A stretch of 64,000 bases of DNA from Paenibacillus tundrae (GCF_030812775.1 NZ_JAUSTI010000013.1:1-64000), one strand, 5' to 3'. Shown: positions 9,597-18,175, counted from the stretch's first letter. Made by a program: numbers and translations. Notes: generated by a model from the sequence alone, not told the origin.

Positions 9597-10739
9597 TTAG
9601 TTGGTAGTCCGGTAAGGCAATATAACGTATAGGCTGTGACTGTCATCCAGTGGTTTCAAGATGATTGGGCTCATGACACCAGTAAAAGCGATCATCAGTT
9701 GTTCACTTTCCACGACTTTCAGTACGTCCAGCATGTATTTGGAGTTAAACGAGATTTTGAGTGGATCACCACTGAAATCTGCTGGTTCGATCTCTTCTCT
9801 TACTTTTCCCAGCTCAGAGGAGCTTGAAGAAATTTCGATTGTTCCAGAATCCATCGTTTGCATGCGCACAATGTTTGTTTTTTCTTCACGTGACAGCAAA
9901 TAAGCGCGATCAATGGATTCGCTTAATTTTTTGGTATCCAAAACAAGTTCTGTTTTGTACGACGTTGGAATAATTCTAGAAGTATCCGGATATGTGCCAT
10001 CCAGAATACGGGAGTAGAACAATACGCGGTCAATTTTGAACAAAACTTGATTATCAGCAACAACGATATCAACAAGCGTATTTTGGTCAGGTACGATTTT
10101 GCTAAGTTCGTTTAGCGTCTTACCTGAAATGACGACATTGTTAAAACGAATACCCTCTGCATTATCCAGCATAGCTGAACGAGTAGCAAGACGATGACGG
10201 TCTGTTGCCACAAATTTCAACTCATTATCAACCAAACTCCACAGTACACCTGTCAAGATTGGAGTTGTCTCATGTGTGGAAATGGAGAATACCGTTTGTT
10301 TGATCATATTTTTAAGTAAATCTCCAGGGATGGAGACCGTTTGATTTTCTTCGATGCTTGGTAAAACAGGGAATTCTTCTGGATCAAGACCTACGAGCTG
10401 AATCTCGGTAGCCCCTGCTGAGATAAAGGTATTGAAGTTATCTTTGACTTCCATCTGTACTTCCTGGGAAGGCAATTTCTTGATAATTTCGACAAAGAAT
10501 TTGGCTGGCAATACGACGCTGCCGGGTTGATCAACTTGAACGACACTTTTATCACCATCTTCCAGAGGGATAAAGGATTGGATGGAGATGTCAGTGTCGC
10601 TTGCTGTCAAAGTTACACCTTGATGATTCACATCAAATTTGATACCGCTCAAGATGGGGATTGTTGTTCGACTGGAGATTGCTTTAGATACATGCTGAAT
10701 GGACTCGTTTAAATAGCTTTTCATTATGCTGATTTTCAT
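9597..10739 (-). CDS. dnaN: DNA polymerase III beta sliding clamp
   Basis: The 380-residue ring-forming clamp tethers DNA polymerase III and partner proteins to DNA. Three related domains span the protein, and it ends with the conserved clamp terminus (MSPIILKPLDD..LYVILPYRT). The ATG follows AGGAGTGAAACC. It is separated from dnaA by a 221-bp gap that carries the unwinding region of oriC. Confidence 0.98.
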   Translation of the reverse strand: MKISIMKSYLNESIQHVSKAISSRTTIPILSGIKFDVNHQGVTLTASDTDISIQSFIPLEDGDKSVVQVDQPGSVVLPAKFFVEIIKKLPSQEVQMEVKDNFNTFISAGATEIQLVGLDPEEFPVLPSIEENQTVSIPGDLLKNMIKQTVFSISTHETTPILTGVLWSLVDNELKFVATDRHRLATRSAMLDNAEGIRFNNVVISGKTLNELSKIVPDQNTLVDIVVADNQVLFKIDRVLFYSRILDGTYPDTSRIIPTSYKTELVLDTKKLSESIDRAYLLSREEKTNIVRMQTMDSGTIEISSSSSELGKVREEIEPADFSGDPLKISFNSKYMLDVLKVVESEQLMIAFTGVMSPIILKPLDDSHSLYVILPYRTTN

Positions 10740-10853
10740 GGTTTCACTCCTAGCGAATTTTTTGGGATGTTGAGGTGTTGATTTGTGTTTTTCAAAAGCC
10801 GAAGGCGATGGTTCGAAAAAGCGTATTTGTAGATGATATCTTTAAGATCTTTT

Positions 10854-10948
10854 TAGTAATAATAGTAATAGGGGCACTGAATATGTGGATAAGTGGGGTT
10901 AAACCCATAAAATTAAGCCTATCCACATGTGTACACGTTGTGCATAGG
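10854..10948 (-). other. oriC: oriC, dnaA-dnaN part: DnaA boxes and DnaA-trio unwinding element
   Basis: On the minus strand, in the direction of dnaA, a perfect box TTATCCACA (10892-10884) is followed by a G/C cluster (CAGTGCCCC, to 10871). Six triplets follow, read 3'-to-5' on the plus strand from 10871 to 10854 as GAT AAT GAT AAT AAT GAT. This matches the DnaA-trio motif of basal bacterial unwinding elements. Weaker boxes are CTATCCACA (10919-10927, plus) and TGTGCATAG (10939-10947, minus-oriented). AT-rich sequence lies beyond the trio. Confidence 0.85.
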
Positions 10949-10960
10949 CTTTGGACTTGT

Positions 10961-12307
10961 TCAGGTTGGATTCTTTATTTTTTCGGTTAAGTTGTTGATA
11001 ACTTTATAGAGATCCTGATCGTTTTTAATTGATTGGGATATTTTTTCGTGCGCATGAATGACTGTAGTGTGATCTCGTCCTCCGAATGCTTCCCCGATCT
11101 TGGGCAGAGAAAAATCAGTCAATTCACGTGAGAGATACATGGCAATCTGTCTTGGAAAAGCAACAGCTTTTGTACGCTTCCGTGCTTTAAAATCTTCTAG
11201 CTTAAGGCTGTAATACTCGCCGACCTTTTGTTGGATGTCTTGAATAGTAATCATTTTGGGACGACTGGAAGGAATAATATCCTTCAGTGCTTCAGCAGCC
11301 AGATGAGATGATACATCTTGATTCGTTAACGAAGAATAGGCTACAACCCGAATCAGGGCACCTTCGAGCTCACGGATGTTGGTGTCAATCTGATTGGCGA
11401 TGTACATCATCGCTTCATTTGGAATATCGAGATTCTCTGCACGAGCCTTTTTACGCAAAATGGCAATCCGCGTCTCCAGATCTGGAGGCTGAATATCTGT
11501 AATTAACCCCCACTCAAAGCGGGAGCGAAGCCGTTCTTCCAGCGTTGGAATTTCCTTAGGTGGTCTATCGCTTGAGATAATAATCTGTTTCCGTTCCTCA
11601 TGCAGCGCATTAAACGTATGGAAAAATTCCTCTTGTGTTGATTCTTTTCCCGCTAGGAACTGAATATCATCAATAAGCAGAATATCGACGTTACGATATT
11701 TGTTACGGAAGCTCTCCCCGCGGTTATCACGGATGGAGTTAATGAACTCGTTCGTGAATTTCTCAGACGACAAATAAACAACCTTGCTACTTGGGTCATG
11801 CTCCAGAACATAGTGTCCAATTGCATGCATCAAGTGGGTTTTGCCAAGTCCTACTCCCCCATATAGGAAAAGAGGGTTATATGCTTTTGCGGGCGCTTCA
11901 GCGACCGCAAGCGATGCGGCATGGGCAAAACGGTTGCCAGGGCCAATGACAAAAGTATCGAATGTATATTTTGGATTCAGCATGCTCAGTACCGCTTCTT
12001 CCTGCACAACCTTAGGGGTTGGTGCCGGCAGTTGCGGATCCGGTTCAGCAGGCTTGTTCTCCTCAATGACAAATTTCACATCGACTTGCTTGCCGAGTAG
12101 CTCATATACCGTCGAACCTACCAGTTTGGTATAGCGACTCTCCAGCCATTCGACGGCAAACGTTGTCGGTGCGGAAATGACGATGGAACGGTCATTAAGC
12201 TTCGTCGCTTTGGTTGCTTTGAACCAGGTATCGAAGCTTGGTTTGCTGAGTTTGTTTTGTATGATTGATAAAATTTGCTGCCATAAATCAGAAGTATGGC
12301 TGTCCAC
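10961..12307 (-). CDS. dnaA: Chromosomal replication initiator DnaA
   Basis: DnaA is the AAA+ initiator that binds DnaA boxes and melts the origin. The 448-residue protein has domain I (DLWQQILSIIQNKLSKPSFDTWF), a Pro-rich domain II linker (about 83-105), Walker A GGVGLGKTH (150-158), Walker B ILLIDDIQF, and the domain IV signature GGRDHTTVIHAHEKI that contacts the box. The start is GTG with AAGGAG 9 nt upstream. DnaA boxes both upstream and downstream suggest autoregulation. Confidence 0.98.
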   Translation of the reverse strand: MDSHTSDLWQQILSIIQNKLSKPSFDTWFKATKATKLNDRSIVISAPTTFAVEWLESRYTKLVGSTVYELLGKQVDVKFVIEENKPAEPDPQLPAPTPKVVQEEAVLSMLNPKYTFDTFVIGPGNRFAHAASLAVAEAPAKAYNPLFLYGGVGLGKTHLMHAIGHYVLEHDPSSKVVYLSSEKFTNEFINSIRDNRGESFRNKYRNVDILLIDDIQFLAGKESTQEEFFHTFNALHEERKQIIISSDRPPKEIPTLEERLRSRFEWGLITDIQPPDLETRIAILRKKARAENLDIPNEAMMYIANQIDTNIRELEGALIRVVAYSSLTNQDVSSHLAAEALKDIIPSSRPKMITIQDIQQKVGEYYSLKLEDFKARKRTKAVAFPRQIAMYLSRELTDFSLPKIGEAFGGRDHTTVIHAHEKISQSIKNDQDLYKVINNLTEKIKNPT

Positions 12308-12387
12308 AGACTGTCACTCCTTTTACATGTTCCAAGTGTGGCTTAAGCCATGTTGCAGTGTCGAAATACGAGATATATTGCCTGAAT

Positions 12388-12744
12388 TTATCCCCAAACC
12401 CCCGCAGGTCGAAAACAAAAAAAGAATGAACAACGGAAAATTGTTCACAACTTTATCCACAGGCTGTTGATAATATTATGGGTCAGATCACATATTCACA
12501 TCCAAAAGTAATACAATCATAGCAAAAGAAGCCCCGCATTTCAACGTATCGCGTGATTTTATCCACAAATTCAATAACTTGTGTATAATTTTTAACCACA
12601 ACACAATATATTGTTTATAAATTGTTTAAGTTTCGACATAGCAACCCTAAAGTCGAAATTATTTTATACACAGGTTATCCGTCAAATGATGCCAAAATGT
12701 GTGCAAAAGTATTCTTCGTTTGTGAATAACATGATTGTGGATAA
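12388..12744. other. oriC: oriC, upstream-of-dnaA DnaA-box cluster
   Basis: Perfect boxes TTATCCACA lie at 12453-12461 and 12559-12567 (plus) and 12736-12744 (minus). One-mismatch boxes lie at 12465-12473 (TTATCAACA, minus), 12580-12588 (TTATACACA, minus), 12664-12672 (TTATACACA, plus), 12721-12729 (TTATTCACA, minus) and 12388-12396 (TTATCCCCA, plus); TTAACCACA is at 12592-12600. This is the upstream half of a bipartite origin and also covers the dnaA promoter. The remaining stretch to 13044 shows no clear element. Confidence 0.85.
12516..12544 (-). promoter_or_regulatory. dnaA promoter
   Basis: On the minus strand a -35 TTGAAA (12544-12539) and a -10 TATGAT (12521-12516), each 5 of 6 to consensus, are 17 bp apart. 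The predicted start is about 200 nt before the dnaA GTG. DnaA boxes flank it on both sides. Confidence 0.7.
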
Positions 12745-13044
12745 CTGCAAAGTGAATATGGGTTATTCCAGACGCTGAAACTAACTAGGGTTGTTCCTTG
12801 CAGATGTGCTCCATCTTTAAGAGGCTTATTGATTATTGAAAAGAAAGTATATGTAAGATGCAATTCCTTATCATGATTGCTGAGTTGATCAGAGAGAGAT
12901 CCGACATGAGGATGTACATATAATTGAGCCAAAAAGAGGCAGAAACGATTGCCTATATAGGATATTGATTAGATAGAAGTTGTTCGAAATTGCGATAAAA
13001 AGCGCTGGGATCGTAATAGAGGAAGACGAGGTATCTAGTTACAT

Positions 13045-13088
13045 ATGTAAAAGAAGAAGAGCCAACAAGCGAACGGTTGTTGGCTCTT
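13045..13088 (-). terminator. gntK terminator
   Basis: A 12-bp perfect inverted repeat (13057-13068 / 13077-13088, loop of 8) is followed on the minus strand by TTCTTCTTTT. It begins 39 bp after the gntK stop and insulates dnaA and its origin boxes from gnt transcription. Confidence 0.85.
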
Positions 13089-13126
13089 GCATTTAGAATG
13101 CGAAATAAGTCAGATCAGCGAACCAT

Positions 13127-14674
13127 CTATAAATGACTAGCAGACATCTTACGCTGGAATTCGGCAATATCGGCGTATTCCTCTTCTAGTTTGCGAGAGA
13201 TGCGAATATAGATGGGCAGCAGCTCTTGATAGAGGGTGGCATGCTCTTTAATAGGTGTATGACGATGGGTTGTACCCACCATGGAAGAAACGGCATGAAG
13301 TGACTTAATTCGCCCTGTTGCGTAAAGTCCAAGGACAACAGCCCCAAGACAGGAGCTTTCGAAGCTTTCAGGCACGACCACTTCTTGATTGAATATGTCA
13401 GACATCATCTGGCGCCATAGCGGAGAGCGTGCAAAGCCACCTGTAGCCTGAATAGAGGTCGGCTGTCCAATCTGTTCTTCCATCGCGAGCAGAACGGTGT
13501 AGAGGTTGAAAATAACCCCTTCAAGCACTGCACGTATCATATGCTCCTTCTGATGGTGGAGGGTTAGGCCAAAAAATGATCCACGTGCGTCTGGATTCCA
13601 TAATGGGGCGCGTTCGCCCGAAAGGTACGGATGGAAGAGGAGCCCTTCAGATCCGGGAGTAACACGTTCGGCAATTTTGGTTAGCACGTCATAAGAGTTA
13701 ATACCGAGCCGCTTCGCAGTTTCTACTTCAGACGCTGCGAATTCATCGCGCACCCAACGGAATAGCATCCCACCGTTATTGACAGGACCACCGATAACCC
13801 ACAGATTCTCTGTGAGTGCGTAACAGAACGTCCGACCTTTGGGGTCGGTAACTGGGCGGTCAACGACCGTTCGAATTGCACCACTGGTGCCGATAGTTGC
13901 AGCGACTACACCAGGCTCAATGGCATTTACGCCGAGGTTGGACAACACTCCATCACTTGCCCCAATTACAAAGGGGGTAGAGGGGGAGAGAGCCATTTTT
14001 TCAGCCCATTCTTGATGCATTCCCTCTATTGTATGTGTGGTAGGTACGAGCGTGGATAAATGACCTGGCGTAATGCCTGCGATTGCAAGAGCCTCCGCAT
14101 CCCAGTCCAACTGTTCTAAATTGAGCAGTCCGGTGCAGGAAGCGATGGAGTGATCGACGATATATTGTCCAAATAAACGGAAGAACAAATATTCTTTAAT
14201 AGATATAAATTTGGCTGTGCGCTGAAAAAGATCGGGTTCGTCATGGCGAAGCCACATTAATTTGGTGAGAGGAGACATCGGATGAATGGGTGTACCTGTC
14301 CGAAGGTAGATGCGATGTCCCACTCCGTTCTCCTGCAGCTTGGCTGACCAAGCTGCACTTCGATTATCAGCCCACGTGATGCAGCGGGTTAGCGGTTTGT
14401 CGTCTTGCCCCATTGCAATGACACTATGCATAGCTGAGCTGCAGGACACAAATAAGACTTGCTCGGCCATAACACCACTTAGATCCATGACCCCGCGCAC
14501 AGAGCGGATGGCAGCCTGTACGATCTCCTCAGGGTCTTGCTCAGCCACATCAGGGGCAGGTGTATAGAGTGGATATTCTTGTGTCGAGGTACTAACGACT
14601 TCACCCTGTTCTGTGAATAAAACGGACTTGGTACTGGTTGTACCGATATCTATTCCAATCATATAGTTGGTCAC
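13127..14674 (-). CDS. gntK: Gluconokinase (FGGY carbohydrate kinase)
   Basis: It phosphorylates gluconate to 6-phosphogluconate, feeding the pentose-phosphate pathway. The 515-residue protein has the FGGY N-terminal phosphate loop (MIGIDIGTTSTKSVLF), the substrate region CITWADNRSAAW, the second ATP domain motif ATIGTSGAIR and the C-terminal ATGGFARSPLWRQMMSDI signature. Context with a gluconate permease and GntR-type regulator supports gluconate over other FGGY substrates. The start is GTG at 14674 behind GAAGG; an ATG four codons in is an alternative. It is the last gene of the gntR-gntP-gntK order. Confidence 0.92.
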   Translation of the reverse strand: MTNYMIGIDIGTTSTKSVLFTEQGEVVSTSTQEYPLYTPAPDVAEQDPEEIVQAAIRSVRGVMDLSGVMAEQVLFVSCSSAMHSVIAMGQDDKPLTRCITWADNRSAAWSAKLQENGVGHRIYLRTGTPIHPMSPLTKLMWLRHDEPDLFQRTAKFISIKEYLFFRLFGQYIVDHSIASCTGLLNLEQLDWDAEALAIAGITPGHLSTLVPTTHTIEGMHQEWAEKMALSPSTPFVIGASDGVLSNLGVNAIEPGVVAATIGTSGAIRTVVDRPVTDPKGRTFCYALTENLWVIGGPVNNGGMLFRWVRDEFAASEVETAKRLGINSYDVLTKIAERVTPGSEGLLFHPYLSGERAPLWNPDARGSFFGLTLHHQKEHMIRAVLEGVIFNLYTVLLAMEEQIGQPTSIQATGGFARSPLWRQMMSDIFNQEVVVPESFESSCLGAVVLGLYATGRIKSLHAVSSMVGTTHRHTPIKEHATLYQELLPIYIRISRKLEEEYADIAEFQRKMSASHL

Positions 14675-14736
14675 GTTGATCTAACCTTCTTTCTCCGGTT
14701 ACGGAATCGATCTAAACTCTGTAATGAATTTTCATT

Positions 14737-16098
14737 TTATATCACTGTACTTAGCAGCAAAATAAAGATCAGTCCCACGACGGATAATAGTGTTTCCATA
14801 ACAGTCCACGTTTTGAGCGTCTGTGCGACACTCATGTTGAAGAATTCCTTAATCATCCAGAAGCCTGCATCATTCACATGGGACAACACAAGGGAACCTG
14901 CGCCAGTAGCGAGTACGACCAGTTCGATGTTGGCACCTGGCGTAAGTGCAAGAACCGGAGCTACAATGCCAGCTGCGGTTGTCATCGCAACGGTCGCTGA
15001 ACCCGTAGCTACACGAATCAGGGCTGCAACAAGCCAAGCGAACAGGATCACGTTAATATTGGCATGGGTAGCAACCTCGGCAATGGCATTACCTACACCA
15101 CTGTTGATTAGTACCTGTTTGAAGGCACCACCGCCACCAATAATGAGAATAATGGTCGCCGTAGGCGCCAGACATTCGCTAGTGAAGCGGGACAGATCGT
15201 GCTTGGTGAAACCACGTGCAAAGCCGAGTGAAAAGAGGGCGAAGACAACCGAAATAAGCAGGGCAATGATCTCATTGCCGATAAACTCACTAAACACTGT
15301 GAAGCCACTTGTAACATTTGGGTCAATGATACTTGCAATTGAACCAATCAGCATTAGAATAACCGGCAGCAAAATGGTAAAGAGCGTAATGCCAAATCCG
15401 GGCAGGTTGCTGCTTGTTTTGGTAGCAAACTGCTCAGCCAGCTCTGCGGGTGGTTCAGTGTGAACCCTTTTGCCTATAAACTTACCAAACAAGGGTCCTG
15501 CAATAATTGCTGTCGGAATACCTACTATGAGGGAGTACAAAATCGTCTTTCCCAGATCTGCGCTGAACGCTTCAATTGCAATCATAGGCGCCGGATGAGG
15601 GGGAACGAGACCATGTACTGTGGATAAACCAGCCAAAATAGGAATACCAATCTGCAGCAAAGACATATTTGTTTTACGGGCAACGGTGAAGATGATTGGG
15701 ATCATCAGAATGACACCGACTTCGAAGAAAACGGGGATACCTACGATAAAACCAACGATCATCATCGCCCAGTGCACACGTTTCATACCAAACCGATCCA
15801 CCAGGGTAGTAGCGATGCGCTCAGCTCCACCAGATTCAGCCATCATTTTGCCCAGCATAGTACCGAGACCAATAACAATTGCAATGGTACCAAGTGTGCC
15901 GCCAAGACCACCGGTAATTGACGAGATTACGTCGGCGGGTTTCATACCTGTAAGTAAACCGAGCATTAATGCAGATAATAAGAGGGTGATAAATGGATTC
16001 CATTTATATTTGGAGATCAATACGATTAGAAAAACAATGGCGATCAATGTCCATACCAGTAAAGTTGCATTGTGGGATAGTCCAAATAGAGTACTCAT
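14737..16098 (-). CDS. gntP: Gluconate:H+ symporter, GntP family
   Basis: The 453-residue, very hydrophobic protein has about 12-14 membrane spans. GntP-family hallmarks are LLSALMLGLLTGMKPADV, IVIGLGTMLGKMMAESGGAERIA, LVPPHPAPM and HVNDAGFW. It imports gluconate, which the adjacent kinase phosphorylates. AAGGAG lies 8 nt before the ATG. A catabolite-response-like site and a GntR-operator-like site lie upstream, so it probably has its own regulated promoter. Confidence 0.93.
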   Translation of the reverse strand: MSTLFGLSHNATLLVWTLIAIVFLIVLISKYKWNPFITLLLSALMLGLLTGMKPADVISSITGGLGGTLGTIAIVIGLGTMLGKMMAESGGAERIATTLVDRFGMKRVHWAMMIVGFIVGIPVFFEVGVILMIPIIFTVARKTNMSLLQIGIPILAGLSTVHGLVPPHPAPMIAIEAFSADLGKTILYSLIVGIPTAIIAGPLFGKFIGKRVHTEPPAELAEQFATKTSSNLPGFGITLFTILLPVILMLIGSIASIIDPNVTSGFTVFSEFIGNEIIALLISVVFALFSLGFARGFTKHDLSRFTSECLAPTATIILIIGGGGAFKQVLINSGVGNAIAEVATHANINVILFAWLVAALIRVATGSATVAMTTAAGIVAPVLALTPGANIELVVLATGAGSLVLSHVNDAGFWMIKEFFNMSVAQTLKTWTVMETLLSVVGLIFILLLSTVI

Positions 16099-16125
16099 GC
16101 TGTATGCTCCTTCTTCTCATGTTGT

Positions 16126-16139
16126 ATATAACGCTTACA
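16126..16139 (-). promoter_or_regulatory. Possible catabolite-response element (cre) before gntP
   Basis: The minus strand reads TGTAAGCGTTATAT, which fits 12 of 14 positions of TGWAANCGNTNWCA, with mismatches at the last two. It lies about 30-40 nt before the gntP ATG, where CcpA could act as a roadblock. A chance match is possible. Confidence 0.4.
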
Positions 16140-16254
16140 AATAAATGACGGGCACGTATGCTGTAAAGCATTAACTTACGTAATCCCTTAAACAAAAAAG
16201 CAGTGGTTAGTTTCCTTTAATATGCCTCAAAAATGAAAATAAATCGCATTTTGT

Positions 16255-16272
16255 ATACTTGTCGACAACTTG
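16255..16272. promoter_or_regulatory. GntR operator-like site before gntP
   Basis: ATACTTGTCGACAACTTG matches the Bacillus GntR operator as I recall it (ATACTTGTATACAAGTAT) at about 14 of 18 positions and holds the palindrome TTGTCGACAA. It is about 160 bp before gntP, close to the spacing of the stronger site before gntR. Confidence 0.5.
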
Positions 16273-16312
16273 GATTGCAATCATTCATTTCGAAAATGAT
16301 TGCAATCCAAGT
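16268..16312 (-). terminator. Strong hairpin after gntR
   Basis: An 18-bp perfect inverted repeat (16268-16285 / 16295-16312) has a 9-nt loop. It lies 84 bp after the gntR stop and carries ATTGCAAT in each arm. There is no clear U-run on the minus strand, so it may be an attenuator or a processing or operator structure rather than a classical terminator. Confidence 0.5.
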
Positions 16313-16395
16313 AGCACACCCCATGATCAATCAGGTTGTAGAGTGATTGTTCGTTTGGAAGAGCTTGACGATCACAATGGTTAGCCGTCCGATCA

Positions 16396-17070
16396 TCATA
16401 TATCAAAGCTATCGTGTAAAGTTTTGCCGGAATCCTTGAAGTATTGGCGCACGCCCGCCTGAATTAAGCTTTTGTCTCCAGACTCAAGGGCTTGAATTAA
16501 CAGACGGTGTTTCTCAATTACAGCGCTTACTTTCTGCTCGCCTTGATTAAATACTTCTTTCGTTGTAAGTAACATGACTGTCATCACAACATATCGGATG
16601 CTTCGCCATAGATGCGAAATACGAGAATGCTCAGCGGCTTCAATAATCGTCTCGTGAAAAGTTAGATCCTGGTAAGCAAACTCAACCGCATCTTGATGGC
16701 GTCCAGCCAGCTCCATTTTGTCGATGATATTATAGAGTTGTGTAACTAATTGTTCTGGAACGGCGCTTGCTAGTCGTTGTTGGACAAAGCTTTCAATTAG
16801 AAAACGGACATCATATAACTCTTCGACGTCTTTAATTTTCAATCCAAGGACAACCACGCCCATTCGTTCCAGACGAATCAGTCCTTCATTAGACAATGTT
16901 CTCAAGGCCTCACGCACTGGTGAACGGCTACTGTCAAAATCAGCGGCAATGCGATTCTCTGATAAAACCTCTCCAGGACGAAGGGTTCCGCTAATAATAC
17001 GCAGCCTTAGTTCGCAGGCAATTGCTTCCCCTCGGGAAGCACCTTGCAACCAAGAAGATGGAAACAGCAT
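16396..17070 (-). CDS. gntR: GntR-family transcriptional regulator (FadR subfamily), gluconate operon repressor
   Basis: The N-terminus is a GntR winged helix: ACELRLRIISGTLRPGEVLSENRIAADFDSSRSPVREALRTLSNEGLIRLERMGVVV. An all-helical FCD ligand domain follows (about 80-220). The 224-residue length matches the family. It is likely derepressed by gluconate, as in Bacillus. The start is ATG with TAGGAG 11 nt before. A near-perfect operator palindrome lies upstream, and a second candidate lies before gntP, implying control of both transcripts. Confidence 0.88.
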   Translation of the reverse strand: MLFPSSWLQGASRGEAIACELRLRIISGTLRPGEVLSENRIAADFDSSRSPVREALRTLSNEGLIRLERMGVVVLGLKIKDVEELYDVRFLIESFVQQRLASAVPEQLVTQLYNIIDKMELAGRHQDAVEFAYQDLTFHETIIEAAEHSRISHLWRSIRYVVMTVMLLTTKEVFNQGEQKVSAVIEKHRLLIQALESGDKSLIQAGVRQYFKDSGKTLHDSFDI

Positions 17071-17209
17071 AGTAGGTAACGCTCCTATTCAAATAATCAG
17101 TTCCTATTGATCATAGCATAACCGTTTATTGAATGAGCATATGTGATCTAATCGACAAGAATGATAAGGCGACAATTGGTCATCATTAAGGTCAGGGAAA
17201 ATACCAATA

Positions 17210-17268
17210 AGTATACTTGTATACAAGATGTAATTTGTATCCTACACCTTTCTTGAAAACTTGTAAAC
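17210..17268 (-). promoter_or_regulatory. gntR promoter with GntR operator
   Basis: The plus strand reads ATACTTGTATACAAG, containing the perfect 12-bp palindrome CTTGTATACAAG (17216-17227). It agrees with the Bacillus gnt operator over its left and central parts. On the minus strand a possible -35 TTTACA and -10 TAGGAT spaced 17 bp lie just upstream, so the operator would cover the early transcribed region. Confidence 0.6.
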
Positions 17269-17349
17269 CTCACCGATAAAGCGGATACATTCAATTTTAA
17301 ATATACCCCTATTGAAAAGGACACAAACAATTCAGATCATTTAATAACA

Positions 17350-17466
17350 TTATCCACATGTGAATAACTTAAAAGAGTATAATAATGAGGTAATGATCAA
17401 TATTTTGAGGTGTGGATAACCTGATATCACAATAAACAGTGATTTTAGGAAGGTAGGTGGGGATAA
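17350..17466. other. Third DnaA-box cluster, between gntR and rpmH
   Basis: TTATCCACA (17350-17358) is directly abutted by TGTGAATAA (17359-17367, a reverse box), so two boxes face each other. A perfect reverse box TGTGGATAA lies at 17411-17419 and TGGGGATAA (reverse TTATCCCCA) at 17458-17466. In Bacillus the region between rpmH and dnaA is part of oriC; this cluster looks like the rpmH-proximal piece of it. Confidence 0.75.
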
Positions 17467-17580
17467 CTTTTTGGCGAGTTAACCGTATGTGCCAATTGGA
17501 AATTCCAGCTGTTCAGGAAGAGTGCCAGATCGTAGATGACAACGGCGTTTAGAAAGAGGGAGGAGTCGTGTGGATTTCAG

Positions 17581-17610
17581 TTGACTTTTCCAGTTGTTCG
17601 TGGTTAAATA
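17581..17610 (+). promoter_or_regulatory. rpmH promoter
   Basis: A -35 TTGACT (17581-17586) and a -10 TAAATA (17605-17610) with 18-bp spacing lie about 70 nt before rpmH. Confidence 0.6.
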
Positions 17611-17682
17611 TATAAAGGTGTTTTCTGTGAAGATGAAAATGATTCATCACATAAGTATTTCCTTGTAAGGAGGTGCAATACA

Positions 17683-17817
17683 TTGAGACCTACATTCAAA
17701 CCGAACGTTAGCAAACGTAAAAAAGTTCATGGTTTCCGGAAAAGAATGAGCACAAGCAACGGCCGTAAAGTTTTGGCTGCACGTCGCCTGAAAGGCCGTA
17801 AAGTCCTGAGTGCTTAA
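17683..17817 (+). CDS. rpmH: 50S ribosomal protein L34
   Basis: The 44-residue frame from a TTG start encodes MRPTFKPNVSKRKKVHGF then KRMSTSNGRKVLAARRLKGR and KVLSA, the very basic and highly conserved L34. AAGGAGG lies 9 nt upstream of the TTG. It is the first plus-strand gene right of the origin and would normally neighbour dnaA. Confidence 0.97.
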   Translation: MRPTFKPNVSKRKKVHGFRKRMSTSNGRKVLAARRLKGRKVLSA

Positions 17818-17825
17818 TGCATGTG

Positions 17826-17853
17826 AAGACCACCGAGGTGGTCTTTTTTTTCT
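17826..17853 (+). terminator. rpmH terminator
   Basis: A 7-9 bp stem (GACCACC / GGTGGTC) with a tiny loop is followed by an eight-T tract, directly after rpmH. It partly uncouples rpmH from rnpA. Confidence 0.85.
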
Positions 17854-18147
17854 TAATATCAGATCGATTCGGACTTGATGTTTCACAGATCTGGTCTGAA
17901 TTGACTTCGAAAAGACAGAATGCACAACCTAAATTGTATGTTGAAGGTTTTCGAATGCGTATTTTTTTCGAAAACGTACCTTAATATATATAGAACAATT
18001 ATGTTTTGGCTGAAATGACCGATTCATAGTAGTCCAGGGCCAAGGCTTGCCCTTAGTGCAAGTGATTCATACTCATCTCAATAGAATGGGTGTCCAATTC
18101 GAGTACTCAGTCGTCATTGATTCGTGATGAAGTTGTGATTAAGACAG

Positions 18148-18175
18148 TTTACTGTCATTCAAGAAAGCCTATACT
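18148..18175 (+). promoter_or_regulatory. Putative rnpA promoter in the 17854-18234 gap
   Basis: TTTACT (18148-18153) and TATACT (18170-18175) are spaced 16 bp, about 60 bp before rnpA. Together with the rpmH terminator it implies separate transcription. Nothing else recognisable lies in this gap. Confidence 0.5.

Noticed and set aside
12675..12932. 85-residue minus-strand reading frame in the origin
   Set aside because: It lacks a ribosome site and covers DnaA boxes; it is most likely non-coding origin DNA.
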